Shown: in pieces, positions 48,930-57,064 of the stretch
How positions within the stretch are numbered: position 1 is the first letter of the stretch
Layout of the letters: each line of letters opens with the position of its first letter
Source of the DNA: JAUSKF01 sp964355005
GTDB taxonomy: Bacteria; Patescibacteriota; Minisyncoccia; UBA6257; WO2-44-18
NCBI GenBank assembly: GCA_964355005.1
Contig: CAYHBX010000001.1
Span: 1 to 63,759 of the forward strand
DNA: 63,759 bases
Direction of reading: 5' to 3'
The notes under the pieces: generated by a model
Databases searched by the model: none
What the model was told of the DNA's origin: nothing
The model's input: only the letters and a program-made list of their open reading frames with translations
Translations under genes and position numbers: made by a program

Positions 48930-49781
48930 ATGAGCGTTCGTGAAGAGCTGGATAAGCTGGCAACGACGAAGTGGACTGATCCTCGGACCAATGAGGAGAA
49001 GACGGGGCATGCCCGGGCGCGCTTCACCGCGGCCAAAGGCGCCATCGCCCAGGCGTACAATCTGGAAAGCCGGATTCGTGAGCTTTCTCACGAAGCCATC
49101 GTCGCTTTCAAAGCGGGTGATGTGGTCGGCGCTGATGAACGGAAGTTGGCGATGGACGAGCTGTGGGAAAAAATGGCCGCCCTGGATCTTCCTGGGGATG
49201 TTGCCTGGCAACATGATGCCCAGGCCGCCCAGGAAAGAGGGGAGCTCTACGGGGTGCTCTGGTTGCATTCCAAGATCTTCGGCGGTCCGGAATCGGTCAT
49301 GCCTTCGGCGGAAACTCTTCGTATGACCATTCCCAGCTGGCTGGCCGGTCTTGCCGACGCGGTCACGGAGACTTCCAAATTGCTTCGCAAGAAGCTGCGT
49401 GGGCGTGACGTGAGTCGCGCGGAGAGAATTTCTCTTCGGGAAAAGTTCATTTCGGTCGCCGAAGAGGTGCTGGACTTCCTCAATCAGTTCGAGGATGTTC
49501 TCCCGATGCTGGTCAACAACAGCCGCTACCGCGGGTTCATGAATACCTTCCGTGGTGTGTTGGGACGGGTGGAGCGCTGCATCGAGATTCACGAGGAGGC
49601 CCTGGTCGCCATGCTGGATCGGATGGCGGCAGATGCTCCGGCCGTGGCCGAACCCTGTTCGTGCAAGGAACCGGTGAAGGCCCTCGGCTCGGATGTGAGC
49701 GAGCCGCCGTATGATCCTCCGGATCCGGTGGTGGCCGAAACCAAGGACGATTTCGACCCTCCGCACATGGAGTTGGACTAG
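48930..49781 (+). CDS. Translin-like helical protein
   Basis: The start MSVREELDKLATTKW follows AAAGGAG by seven bases; codons upstream are leader. The layout resembles translin: an early helix pair LESRIRELSHEAIVAFKAGD, then GELYGVLWLHSKIFGGPESV, PSWLAGLADAVTETSKLLRK and DFLNQFEDVLPMLVNNSRYR with R-rich helices to residue ~230. Translins bind single-stranded nucleic acid and, with TRAX, trim RNA, including tRNA 5' leaders in some organisms. The C-terminal ~55 residues are acidic and proline-rich. I see no acidic TRAX catalytic triad with certainty. Assignment is by pattern only. Confidence 0.5.
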   Translation: MSVREELDKLATTKWTDPRTNEEKTGHARARFTAAKGAIAQAYNLESRIRELSHEAIVAFKAGDVVGADERKLAMDELWEKMAALDLPGDVAWQHDAQAAQERGELYGVLWLHSKIFGGPESVMPSAETLRMTIPSWLAGLADAVTETSKLLRKKLRGRDVSRAERISLREKFISVAEEVLDFLNQFEDVLPMLVNNSRYRGFMNTFRGVLGRVERCIEIHEEALVAMLDRMAADAPAVAEPCSCKEPVKALGSDVSEPPYDPPDPVVAETKDDFDPPHMELD

Positions 49782-49793
49782 GAGAAACAGACA

Positions 49794-49823
49794 CCCCCGC
49801 GCAAGTTGCGCGGGGGATTTTTT
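49794..49823 (+). terminator. Rho-independent terminator
   Basis: CCCCCGCGCAA and TTGCGCGGGGG followed by A and seven Ts. Confidence 0.9.
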
Positions 49824-49867
49824 TCCAATTTTCTTAGCGAGTATTCGAGCGGCTTGAGAATTGCGAA

Positions 49868-49916
49868 CCCCGCACCTACGAGAGGTGAGGGCGCTCACCT
49901 CTAACTAGGTGCGGGG
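49868..49916. repeat. CCCCGCAC palindrome element
   Basis: CCCCGCACCTA...TAGGTGCGGGG with inner GAGGTGAG/CTCACCTC. Its left flank resembles that of the copy at 17021. It lies between two convergent genes. Confidence 0.75.
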
Positions 49917-49959
49917 TAAAGGTTTGGCAGCCAATCGCTACGCTCTTGGGCCAAGCCCT

Positions 49960-50946
49960 TTATTTCGCAAAGGGGTTCCTGGCTCCTCGGATTTCAAAAT
50001 GCAGATGACAGCCCGTCGGGCCGTGAACGTTGCCGGTGTTGCCGATGTTGGCGATGACATCGCCCTGGAGAACATAATCCCCGACCGATACCAAGTTTTT
50101 CTGCGTGTGCGCGTATTTAGTCACCGAGCCATTCGGATGCTCTATCTCCACATAACCGCCATAACCGTCATTCCAACCTGATAACTTTTCACCAATGACC
50201 AACCCTTCGGCGGAAGCATAAATAGAAGTACCGCAGGCATTGGCTATATCAACGCCGTTATAATAATGTAGCTTTCCCCAGTTCCAGCCGGTAGTTGGCA
50301 AAATGAAATAACCGGGATAGTTAGGGAGGTCGGCGATGGAAGCGCTGGCAAAAGTCTTCTTCGGTTTTGCTCCGGGAATAACCAACGAACTTCCTATTTT
50401 CAGACCGCTGGCGGAAATTTTATTAAACTGGGTAATTTTTGAGGAAGTTACTCCGTAAAATTCTGCCACCGAATCAATCGTTTCCCCCTCTTCAACCTGA
50501 TGCAGAACACCGGACACCGGAAGAATAACTACCTCCTGCCCCGGGCGGACGGTGTTGCCTAAACTGGCATTAGCCCAAAAAATAGTATTTAGAGAAATTC
50601 CAAAATTAGCGGCGATCTTAGAAAGTGAGTCGCCCTTCTGAACTTTATAAACGAGCAGGCCGTCGCGAGTCGGCAAGATTGTGCTTAGTGGATTGCCGGC
50701 ATTTAGCACCGAGTCGCCTTCTACTACTATGAAGCCGGCGGTCGCGTCTTGGTCGTCTGCCATCTGGAAATTATCTTCAAAAACCTGGCCGGCATAAAAG
50801 GAGTCTTCCTCCGCTCCCGCGGCATTAACCAGGCTGGCCAAAAAAGGCTCGCTCGGACTGATTGGGACGCGGGCATTTTTCGCTGTCACGAGGAAGTGAA
50901 GCCCGATTCCCATAATAACCAAAACAACCGGTAGTACGGTTGTCAT
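49960..50946 (-). CDS. LysM-containing M23 family peptidoglycan endopeptidase
   Basis: After an N-terminal anchor (LPVVLVIMGIGLHFLVTA) two LysM domains (YKVQKGDSLSKIAANFGISL and HQVEEGETIDSVAEFYGVTS) bind peptidoglycan. The C-terminal M23 domain has HYYNGVDIAN as first zinc motif, GYVEIEHPNG and GPTGCHLHFEIRG with the HxH motif, so it is likely active outside the cell in wall turnover. 328 residues. No Shine-Dalgarno site. Divergent from uvrD. Confidence 0.92.
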   Translation of the reverse strand: MTTVLPVVLVIMGIGLHFLVTAKNARVPISPSEPFLASLVNAAGAEEDSFYAGQVFEDNFQMADDQDATAGFIVVEGDSVLNAGNPLSTILPTRDGLLVYKVQKGDSLSKIAANFGISLNTIFWANASLGNTVRPGQEVVILPVSGVLHQVEEGETIDSVAEFYGVTSSKITQFNKISASGLKIGSSLVIPGAKPKKTFASASIADLPNYPGYFILPTTGWNWGKLHYYNGVDIANACGTSIYASAEGLVIGEKLSGWNDGYGGYVEIEHPNGSVTKYAHTQKNLVSVGDYVLQGDVIANIGNTGNVHGPTGCHLHFEIRGARNPFAK

Positions 50947-51000
50947 AGGGAGCTTATTTAAAATTGATTTAACCTTAAGAATACCTGTATAATATCACGA

Positions 51001-52839
51001 ATGGACAGAAATCTCAATGATAAGCAAAAAGAAGCCGTTGAGCATGAAGGCGGACCGATCCTTATCGCCGCCGGAGCCGGTTCGGGCAAAACTAAGACCC
51101 TAACCGCTCGCCTTGCTTACCTAATTGAAAAAGGCGCCGATCCAAGCAAAATAATCGCGATTACATTTACCAACAAAGCGGCGAAAGAAATGGCTGATAG
51201 GGTTACTTCGTTACTTGGTTCCTTGGTTGTTAGACAAAGAGCACCAACTAACCAACTAACCAAGCTACCTTTCCTTGGGACGTTTCATTCCCTCTGCGCC
51301 CGCATTTTGAAAGAGGAGGCGGCATTAGTGAGCAGGACATCCAATTTCACTATTTATGATGCTGATGACTCTTTGAGTCTGATAAAAAAAATAATGAAGG
51401 CGCTGGATATTTCCAAAGACACCATTAGTCCGGTGGCGATCCAAAACCGCGTTTCCCAGATCAAGAGCGAGATGCTTTCTTCCGAAGATTTTGACAAGAT
51501 CACTAAGAAGATATTTGAAAAATATGAAGCAACTTTAATTTCCAGCAATGCCTTTGATTTTGATGATCTGATCGTGAAAGCGGTAGAAATTTTTGAGAGA
51601 CATCCTAAAGTTCTGGAGAAATACCGGGGCCGCTTTAACTGGATATTAGTGGATGAATACCAGGATATTAATACCGCGCAGTATAAATTCATCCGTCTGC
51701 TTGCCGAGGAGCATCAGAATTTAAGCGTTGTCGGCGATGACCAGCAGGCAATTTATAGTTTCCGCGGGGCGGATTTTCGTAATTTTTTGAACTTTCAGAG
51801 CGATTGGCCGAAAGCCAGGATCGTTAAATTGGAGCAGAATTACCGGTCGGCGAGTAATATCATTGATGCCGCCTCCGCGTTGATGAAAAATAATAAATTA
51901 CAGACCCCGAAAACTCTTTGGACGGAGAACGCGGCCGGTGAACCGATCAAAATTTTGCGGGTTTCCGATCCGGAAGAAGAGGCGGCGATCGTGGCAAGCC
52001 AGATCGAGGCTACTCGGGACGTCTCGGTAGCGGTGTTGTACCGCACTAACGCCCAATCGCGCGCTATCGAGCAGGCGCTGATCGCCTCCAACGTTCCTTA
52101 TAAGATCTTCGGCGGACTGAAATTTTACGAACGTAAAGAGATCAAGGATCTAGTTGCCGGACTGCGGTTGGCGTCAAATCCCAGCGATTCGGTCAGCGCG
52201 GAAAGGATTTCTAAAAATTTTGATAAGAAAACCGCGCAATACCTCCTCGCGGAACTTCCCCGGCTGGGCGGCAAGCTGAATATTCTGGAGCTAATAAATT
52301 TTTTCATTGAAAATGCCAACTACATAGAATTTTTGGAAAAGGAATATAAGAATGCCCGGGAGAGGACGGAGAACGTAAATGAATTTATTGTTTTTGCCTC
52401 CACTTTCTCCTCCGGAGGAGGATCCGCCTCCGGCGGAAAAGACTTAGAGGAATTTTTGGAACGGATCTCTCTTTTGCAATCCACCGACTCCCCATCCAAA
52501 TCGTCGGTCGTCGGTCGTCAGTCGTTAGTCGCTCCGGTTTCTTTAATGACCATCCATATGGCGAAAGGGTTGGAGTTTGACAACGTATTCGTGATTGGTT
52601 GCGCGGATGGCATTTTACCGCACGAACGCTCTTACGGATCGCTGGATGACATAGAAGAAGAACGGCGACTAATGTACGTGGCAATGACCAGAGCGCGCAA
52701 AAAACTTTGGCTCACCCTTTCCGGAACGCCGTCGCGATTTTTATATGAACTTCCCGGGCATCTGACTGATTTCACCGACATCGCTTTGGGTAAGAAAGAT
52801 CTACCAGATGAGGATGAAATGTATATAAGCTACGAATAA
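51001..52839 (+). CDS. uvrD: UvrD/PcrA family DNA helicase
   Basis: This superfamily 1A 3'-5' helicase acts in repair and clears stalled forks. Walker A GAGSGKT is at 25-31, motif II VDEYQD near 217, GDDQQAIYSFRGAD, NYRSASNI and the C-terminal VSLMTIHMAKGLEFDNVFVI and YVAMTRARKKLW are complete. Two in-frame segments are encoded by intergenic repeats: LLGSLVVRQRAPTNQLTK near 73-90, and SSVVGRQSLVAP near 500. At 612 residues it is shorter than PcrA (~720), with a reduced 2B region and no C-terminal tail. Confidence 0.94.
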   Translation: MDRNLNDKQKEAVEHEGGPILIAAGAGSGKTKTLTARLAYLIEKGADPSKIIAITFTNKAAKEMADRVTSLLGSLVVRQRAPTNQLTKLPFLGTFHSLCARILKEEAALVSRTSNFTIYDADDSLSLIKKIMKALDISKDTISPVAIQNRVSQIKSEMLSSEDFDKITKKIFEKYEATLISSNAFDFDDLIVKAVEIFERHPKVLEKYRGRFNWILVDEYQDINTAQYKFIRLLAEEHQNLSVVGDDQQAIYSFRGADFRNFLNFQSDWPKARIVKLEQNYRSASNIIDAASALMKNNKLQTPKTLWTENAAGEPIKILRVSDPEEEAAIVASQIEATRDVSVAVLYRTNAQSRAIEQALIASNVPYKIFGGLKFYERKEIKDLVAGLRLASNPSDSVSAERISKNFDKKTAQYLLAELPRLGGKLNILELINFFIENANYIEFLEKEYKNARERTENVNEFIVFASTFSSGGGSASGGKDLEEFLERISLLQSTDSPSKSSVVGRQSLVAPVSLMTIHMAKGLEFDNVFVIGCADGILPHERSYGSLDDIEEERRLMYVAMTRARKKLWLTLSGTPSRFLYELPGHLTDFTDIALGKKDLPDEDEMYISYE

Positions 52840-52840
52840 A

Positions 52841-52875
52841 AAACCGAGCACATAACTTATGTGCTCGGGTGGTTT
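52841..52875. terminator. Bidirectional terminator
   Basis: CCGAGCACATAA, loop-free CT, TTATGTGCTCGG with flanking A and T runs, between convergent genes. The core GCACATAA is the same as in the palindrome-ended elements. Confidence 0.75.
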
Positions 52876-54223
52876 AAAATGGGATATTTACTCCGGCAAA
52901 CCATCTAACGCCGCTAGTTCCTTCTTCTTCGAAATGAAGAGAGGAACCAACGATCTCGCGACGGAAAGTGTCGCCGTTTCCGTAGTATCCTTGAGCTCCG
53001 ACTTCGAGCCAGCGCAGCGCTTCATGTTCTCCGAAAAGCGCCAATGGACGTAAGGCGATCTCCGCCTCCGCCCATGTCCCGCCGGTATCAAAGTTTTTTA
53101 TTCCTTCTACCGAGGCCGAGAGCCAGCGGAAAACATTTCCCTCCAGCATCAGTCCCGCCTCTTGGCTACCGTCGGACAGCGATCGTTCGTAGCTGATATG
53201 CAGGGCATAATTTCGCCATGAGATCCGCTCGACTCCCTTAATGGTCGGTCCGTGCAGGGTGAGGTAGCTGTAGAAATCCGGCCAATTGATCCGGAAGTCT
53301 CCCAGTTCTAGCGCCAGCGGTTCTACCGCGTCATTGCCGGTAATCCAGTAATCAAACCAGGCGACCACGAACGAAACGGTGCTGTTGGAGAGCAACTTGG
53401 GGATCTGACTGGTGGACCGGATCTGATTTTTGTCCGTTTTGACCCCGGCACGCCCCAGATCTTTTATGTACAGCGAGATGTCGTCGCTTTTGCCGTCCAT
53501 GGAGTACATCACCGTTCCCGCCGAATTGACGAAAAAAGTGATCGCGTCCAGCGGATGAGCTTTTCCGCGCAAGGTCTTCAGCCCGACCATTTCCGCGTTG
53601 TATTGTTCCTGATTCAGACCGTCCCCGGTGATGAAAGCATTGTAGTATGCCTCATAACGCTGACGCTTTTTGTCGTTTTTGAATTTCTGAAATTCTTCCG
53701 TTGATTGACTGGCATACAGGAACTCGCCGGGAACAAAGGACTGGAGGGCGATCTGCCGGAAGGCGATACCCGGATCGGTAAAATATTCGGTCTGGTCGTC
53801 CAGTGAGGAAAGAAATCTTGGATTGTCCATTCCCGCCAAATTATAAGCGCGGAAGTGGCCGTATTCATGAGACGCGCCGGCAATCGGAATTTCTAGCAGG
53901 ATCAATGGCAGAGCAGAACCGAGCGAGCGGATCATTCTTTCCGCCGGGGTCTGATCCTTGGGGCGTGATCCCCAGATAAGCTTTCCGGCGGCAAAATTCA
54001 ATGTTTCGCAGCTGCTCAAAGTCAGACTGGTGATCAATGCCCGGCCATAGAGTCCGTCGTTGGCTGATGCGTCAAAATAAATACGCGCGCGGCCCTCGGG
54101 TCGGATGGCGAAACTATCGGGCTCAAAAATGGATGAAGTATCCTTTTCTTCTCCCAGCGCGAGGATCGGCATTGCAAGAACCAGCACCGTTACGAGCCCG
54201 CAGGCGGTCCGCTTATTCTTCAC
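52874..54223 (-). CDS. Exported HEXXH protein with beta-rich C-terminal half
   Basis: A GTG start follows AGGAG with a seven-base spacer. A signal peptide (residues 1-24) precedes LILLEIPIAGASHEYGHFRA with His119-Glu-Tyr-Gly-His123, a zinc metallopeptidase-type HEXXH helix. From about residue 290 the sequence alternates polar and apolar residues with many aromatic ends and finishes GVRWFAGVNIPF, the pattern of outer-membrane beta-barrel strands. That would be odd in a single-membrane patescibacterium. Family not recognised; the two halves are read by pattern only. Confidence 0.6.
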   Translation of the reverse strand: MKNKRTACGLVTVLVLAMPILALGEEKDTSSIFEPDSFAIRPEGRARIYFDASANDGLYGRALITSLTLSSCETLNFAAGKLIWGSRPKDQTPAERMIRSLGSALPLILLEIPIAGASHEYGHFRAYNLAGMDNPRFLSSLDDQTEYFTDPGIAFRQIALQSFVPGEFLYASQSTEEFQKFKNDKKRQRYEAYYNAFITGDGLNQEQYNAEMVGLKTLRGKAHPLDAITFFVNSAGTVMYSMDGKSDDISLYIKDLGRAGVKTDKNQIRSTSQIPKLLSNSTVSFVVAWFDYWITGNDAVEPLALELGDFRINWPDFYSYLTLHGPTIKGVERISWRNYALHISYERSLSDGSQEAGLMLEGNVFRWLSASVEGIKNFDTGGTWAEAEIALRPLALFGEHEALRWLEVGAQGYYGNGDTFRREIVGSSLHFEEEGTSGVRWFAGVNIPF

Positions 54224-54297
54224 GGCTGTTCTCCTAAAGTAAATTTAAAGAAGCTGGCAAGAGTTTACAATAAATCTCGTCAAAAGTAAATAGCGCG

Positions 54298-54428
54298 ATC
54301 CACGCACATTTTGTATTCAATCACTTCTTAATCTCGGGCATCGCGAACTGCACTGCCCGTGCCTGCCTGTCGGCAGGCACGGGCTTTAATTTCTTTTGCA
54401 GAAATCTGTACCGCAAAATGTGCGGGAT
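54298..54428. repeat. Palindrome-ended element (GCACATTTTG ends)
   Basis: ATCCACGCACATTTTG pairs with CAAAATGTGCGGGAT, one mismatch. The interior holds a hairpin CCCGTGCCTGCC/GGCAGGCACGGG. Located between recA and the HEXXH gene. Confidence 0.65.
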
Positions 54429-54440
54429 AAGGTTTTCTAA

Positions 54441-54472
54441 ACAAAATCCCCGTAACTATACGGAGATTTTGT
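54441..54472 (-). terminator. Rho-independent terminator of recA
   Basis: On the minus strand CAAAATCTCCGTA, loop TAGT, TACGGGGATTTTGTTT. Confidence 0.8.
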
Positions 54473-54481
54473 AGAAAGCCT

Positions 54482-55489
54482 TTACTTTGCGACTTCCCGA
54501 ACCTTCTTTTCGATCTCGTGCAGAAGTTTTTTGTCTTCCTGAAGCTTGGCTTTTACGTTCTCAATTCCGACGGCCAATTTTTCTCCTTCAAAGCTGTAGG
54601 ATGCTCCGGATTTAGTGATCACGCCATGTTTTAAAGCGGCGTTGGCGACATCGGATTCATAGGAAATTCCTTCGCCGTACATAATATCAAATTCCGCCAG
54701 TCGAAACGGAGCGGCTACTTTATTTTTTACTACCTTTGCCCTGACGCGGTTGCCGACGACGGCCTCGCCTTTTTTGATTACGGCTTCTTTGCGGACATCA
54801 ATGCGGACGGAGCAATAGAATTTCAGGGCCCGTCCCCCGGGAGTAGTTTCCGGATTCCCGAACATTATCCCGATCTTTTCGCGCAACTGATTGATGAAAA
54901 TGATCATCGTATTTGATTTGGCGGCGATGGCGGTCAGCTTGCGGAGGGCTTGTGACATCATTCTTGCCTGCAGGCCCATATATTGCGCTCCCATCTCTCC
55001 TTCAATTTCTATTTTCGGTGTCAGGGCAGCAACGGAGTCTACCACCACCACATCGATCATTGCCGAGCGCACCAGACTTTCCAGAATATTTAGCGCCTCT
55101 TCTCCATTGTCCGGCTGGGAGATCAGTAATTCTTTTACTTTCACGCCGAGCTTTTCGGCATATTCGGGGTCCATCGCGTGTTCGGCATCAATGAACGCCG
55201 CCTTTCCGCCTTTTTTCTGGGCTTGGGCGATAACATTCAGCGCGAGAGTGGTTTTTCCGGAAGATTCCGGTCCGTAGATCTCAATAATTCTTCCTTTCGG
55301 TAATCCGCCCACGCCCAGTGCCATATCCAGCGAAAAAGAGCCCGTCGGAATAATATCCACATTGATCTTTTTTACATCACCGAGTTTCATAACCGCTCCT
55401 TCGCCGAATTTTGCTTGGAGCGATTCTAATAAGCCATCAATGTCTTTGTCTCCTTCTGCCTTTTTTTCCACCTCTTTTTTATTTGTCAT
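54482..55489 (-). CDS. recA: Recombinase RecA
   Basis: RecA forms the strand-exchange filament and activates LexA-type cleavage. Walker A GPESSGKTT at 73-81, IDAEHAMDPEYAEKLGV, VVVDSVAALTPKIEIEGEMG, and the L2 loop TMIIFINQLREKIGIMFGNP are all present. 335 residues with an extended charged N-terminus. The order recA then a RodZ-like gene upstream is separated by AT-rich repeats. No LexA-box is evident. Confidence 0.97.
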   Translation of the reverse strand: MTNKKEVEKKAEGDKDIDGLLESLQAKFGEGAVMKLGDVKKINVDIIPTGSFSLDMALGVGGLPKGRIIEIYGPESSGKTTLALNVIAQAQKKGGKAAFIDAEHAMDPEYAEKLGVKVKELLISQPDNGEEALNILESLVRSAMIDVVVVDSVAALTPKIEIEGEMGAQYMGLQARMMSQALRKLTAIAAKSNTMIIFINQLREKIGIMFGNPETTPGGRALKFYCSVRIDVRKEAVIKKGEAVVGNRVRAKVVKNKVAAPFRLAEFDIMYGEGISYESDVANAALKHGVITKSGASYSFEGEKLAVGIENVKAKLQEDKKLLHEIEKKVREVAK

Positions 55490-55584
55490 AATTGGACTGC
55501 ACTAATATAACTAATCTAGCGCGAATATACAAATTTTTAATTAGTGATTAGTATATTCGTGCTCGATTCGTATATTCGTGGAGT

Positions 55585-56220
55585 TTATGGTGTTGGTTGA
55601 TAAATAATTTGTTTTACGACTTTAGTTTCCCGGCCCAGAAATCTTTTAGCCACGATCTCAAAAGTATTTAGGCCAGGTTGCAAGCTATAATTTTCCTGGA
55701 AACGCCCATCCTTGTCAACAAAAACCACTTCGCCGTTCACCGAAACCTTGTCTCTGGCGTCGATCAAGCCGCTCAACTCATAAGACGGCAGGGTAGAAAT
55801 AAAGGTGGCGCTTAAAGGATTGGTGACCTCCAGATCGGGAATGCCGATCAGGCTTTGGGCGTTGATGGCGAGGTAGGCTATCGCGATGGTGGCAACCGAC
55901 CCGGCTATCCACCATCGGTAATCTATTTTTTTTATCGCGAACCGGTTCTCGGGCAGGCGATCTTCTTCTCCGGAAGAAAGCACTTCCGCTTCGTCCCGGT
56001 ATTTTGACCACAATTCATCAGGAGCGAATTCCAGCGCCGATTCCAGTTTTTTGAAATAACTTCGCGCGTAAGGCGCGGCCGGCATTTTGTGCCATTCGCC
56101 CGAAAGCATCGCGTCAATATAATGCTTTGGAATGCCGGTCAGCAGATAAATTTTTTCCTGGTTAAGGCCTTTTGAGCCCAATCTTTCCCAAATAATCTCT
56201 TGAAGAAGTTTTGATTCCAT
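55585..56220 (-). CDS. RodZ-like helix-turn-helix membrane protein
   Basis: Residues 1-80 are an HTH_25-type domain (LGSKGLNQEKIYLLTGIPKH), followed by one membrane helix (WWIAGSVATIAIAYLAI, 103-119) and an external Ig-like beta domain (KVSVNGEVVFVDKDGRFQEN). This is the plan of RodZ, which links MreB to the envelope, although no mreB is here. The start MESKLLQEII at 56220 is preferred since upstream codons are spacer. No Shine-Dalgarno site. Confidence 0.75.
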   Translation of the reverse strand: MESKLLQEIIWERLGSKGLNQEKIYLLTGIPKHYIDAMLSGEWHKMPAAPYARSYFKKLESALEFAPDELWSKYRDEAEVLSSGEEDRLPENRFAIKKIDYRWWIAGSVATIAIAYLAINAQSLIGIPDLEVTNPLSATFISTLPSYELSGLIDARDKVSVNGEVVFVDKDGRFQENYSLQPGLNTFEIVAKRFLGRETKVVKQIIYQPTP

Positions 56221-56270
56221 AAGCAAGTTCACTCGCATTATAAAGAGTTTTTTTATGGCGCACAACGGGA

Positions 56271-56300
56271 TTGACAAGCAGGGCATTAGAGTGCTACTAT
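56271..56300 (+). promoter_or_regulatory. Sigma-70 promoter
   Basis: TTGACA, 18-bp spacer ending TGC, TACTAT, upstream of the gene at 56337. Confidence 0.6.
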
Positions 56301-56336
56301 CCTTCCTAGAACCCTTACAGAAAGAAAGGAAACAGG

Positions 56337-56978
56337 ATGAGCGATCCAAGAGAAGGAACGGTTACGAAGGATTTGGCGGAGTCGGCGCTGAAGGGAGCGG
56401 AAGCAGAACTCGCGAAAGCAGAGAGCGCGGCTCGGGTAGTTGCTGATGAGATCGCGAAATCTCGATTGGCTATTCAGGCTTTGCTGGGAAGATTGTATAG
56501 AATTTCGAAAGAATTCCCCACCTGGAAAACCATCAAGCTGGGAACTCGTCCCAACGTGGCAGCTCTCAAGCGGGCGATCATCGCCCAGAAGAACCGGATC
56601 TCCCCCTGGGGTAATGACATTCTGGACAGAATCTCGGTCAGCCCCAAGGAAACCGAGATCGATCTGGTCAGATTGACCGTCGCTGAACTGGGACTCCCCA
56701 AGGGCGGCATCCGAGAGCAGATCTACGAAAAAGCCAAAGAACTCGGCTTGTATCCCTGCCCCGCCGAAGTCGGTCCCCAGCTTCGTCTCCAATACCAGGA
56801 TCAGCCCTCCGGGGAATGGCTCCTGATTGGAATGAAGCCGATCACCGACTCGAGCGGCGACCCGGACGTGTTCCTCGTGGAGCATGGCGGCGGCGATCGC
56901 TGGCTCGGCGCGAATGACGGCTACGCTGACGACTTCTGGGATCCCGGGGACCGCTGGGTGTTCGTCCGTCGCAAGTAG
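56337..56978 (+). CDS. Orphan protein with duplicated TWKTIKLG module
   Basis: Starts after AAAGGAAAC with an ATG. The first ~60 residues are a coiled coil (ALKGAEAELAKAESAARVVA); from FPTWKTIKLGTRPNVAALKR on the sequence is globular and ends RWLGANDGYADDFWDPGDRW. The DNA for residues ~60-102 is identical over 128 bp to the end of the window (63632-63759), so this is a multicopy gene family with different coiled-coil heads. Family not recognised. Own promoter, terminator and GC-rich codons. Confidence 0.7.
   Translation: MSDPREGTVTKDLAESALKGAEAELAKAESAARVVADEIAKSRLAIQALLGRLYRISKEFPTWKTIKLGTRPNVAALKRAIIAQKNRISPWGNDILDRISVSPKETEIDLVRLTVAELGLPKGGIREQIYEKAKELGLYPCPAEVGPQLRLQYQDQPSGEWLLIGMKPITDSSGDPDVFLVEHGGGDRWLGANDGYADDFWDPGDRWVFVRRK
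56514..56641. repeat. 128-bp exact duplicate of the right window end
   Basis: Identical to 63632-63759, ending only because the window ends. The bases just before the match differ (AA versus AG), so the match begins inside both genes. Confidence 0.85.
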
Positions 56979-57022
56979 CTCTTTGTCCTTGGATCATTAG
57001 GCCTTGCCCTTTGATCCTTTGT

Positions 57023-57057
57023 CCCCGCACCGAAAGGTGCGGGGGTTTGTTTTTTTG
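57023..57057 (+). terminator. Rho-independent terminator with CCCCGCACC stem
   Basis: CCCCGCACC, loop GAAA, GGTGCGGGG, then GTTTGTTTTTTT. The stem is the same sequence as the ends of the palindrome elements. Confidence 0.9.
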
Positions 57058-57064
57058 CAGAAAT

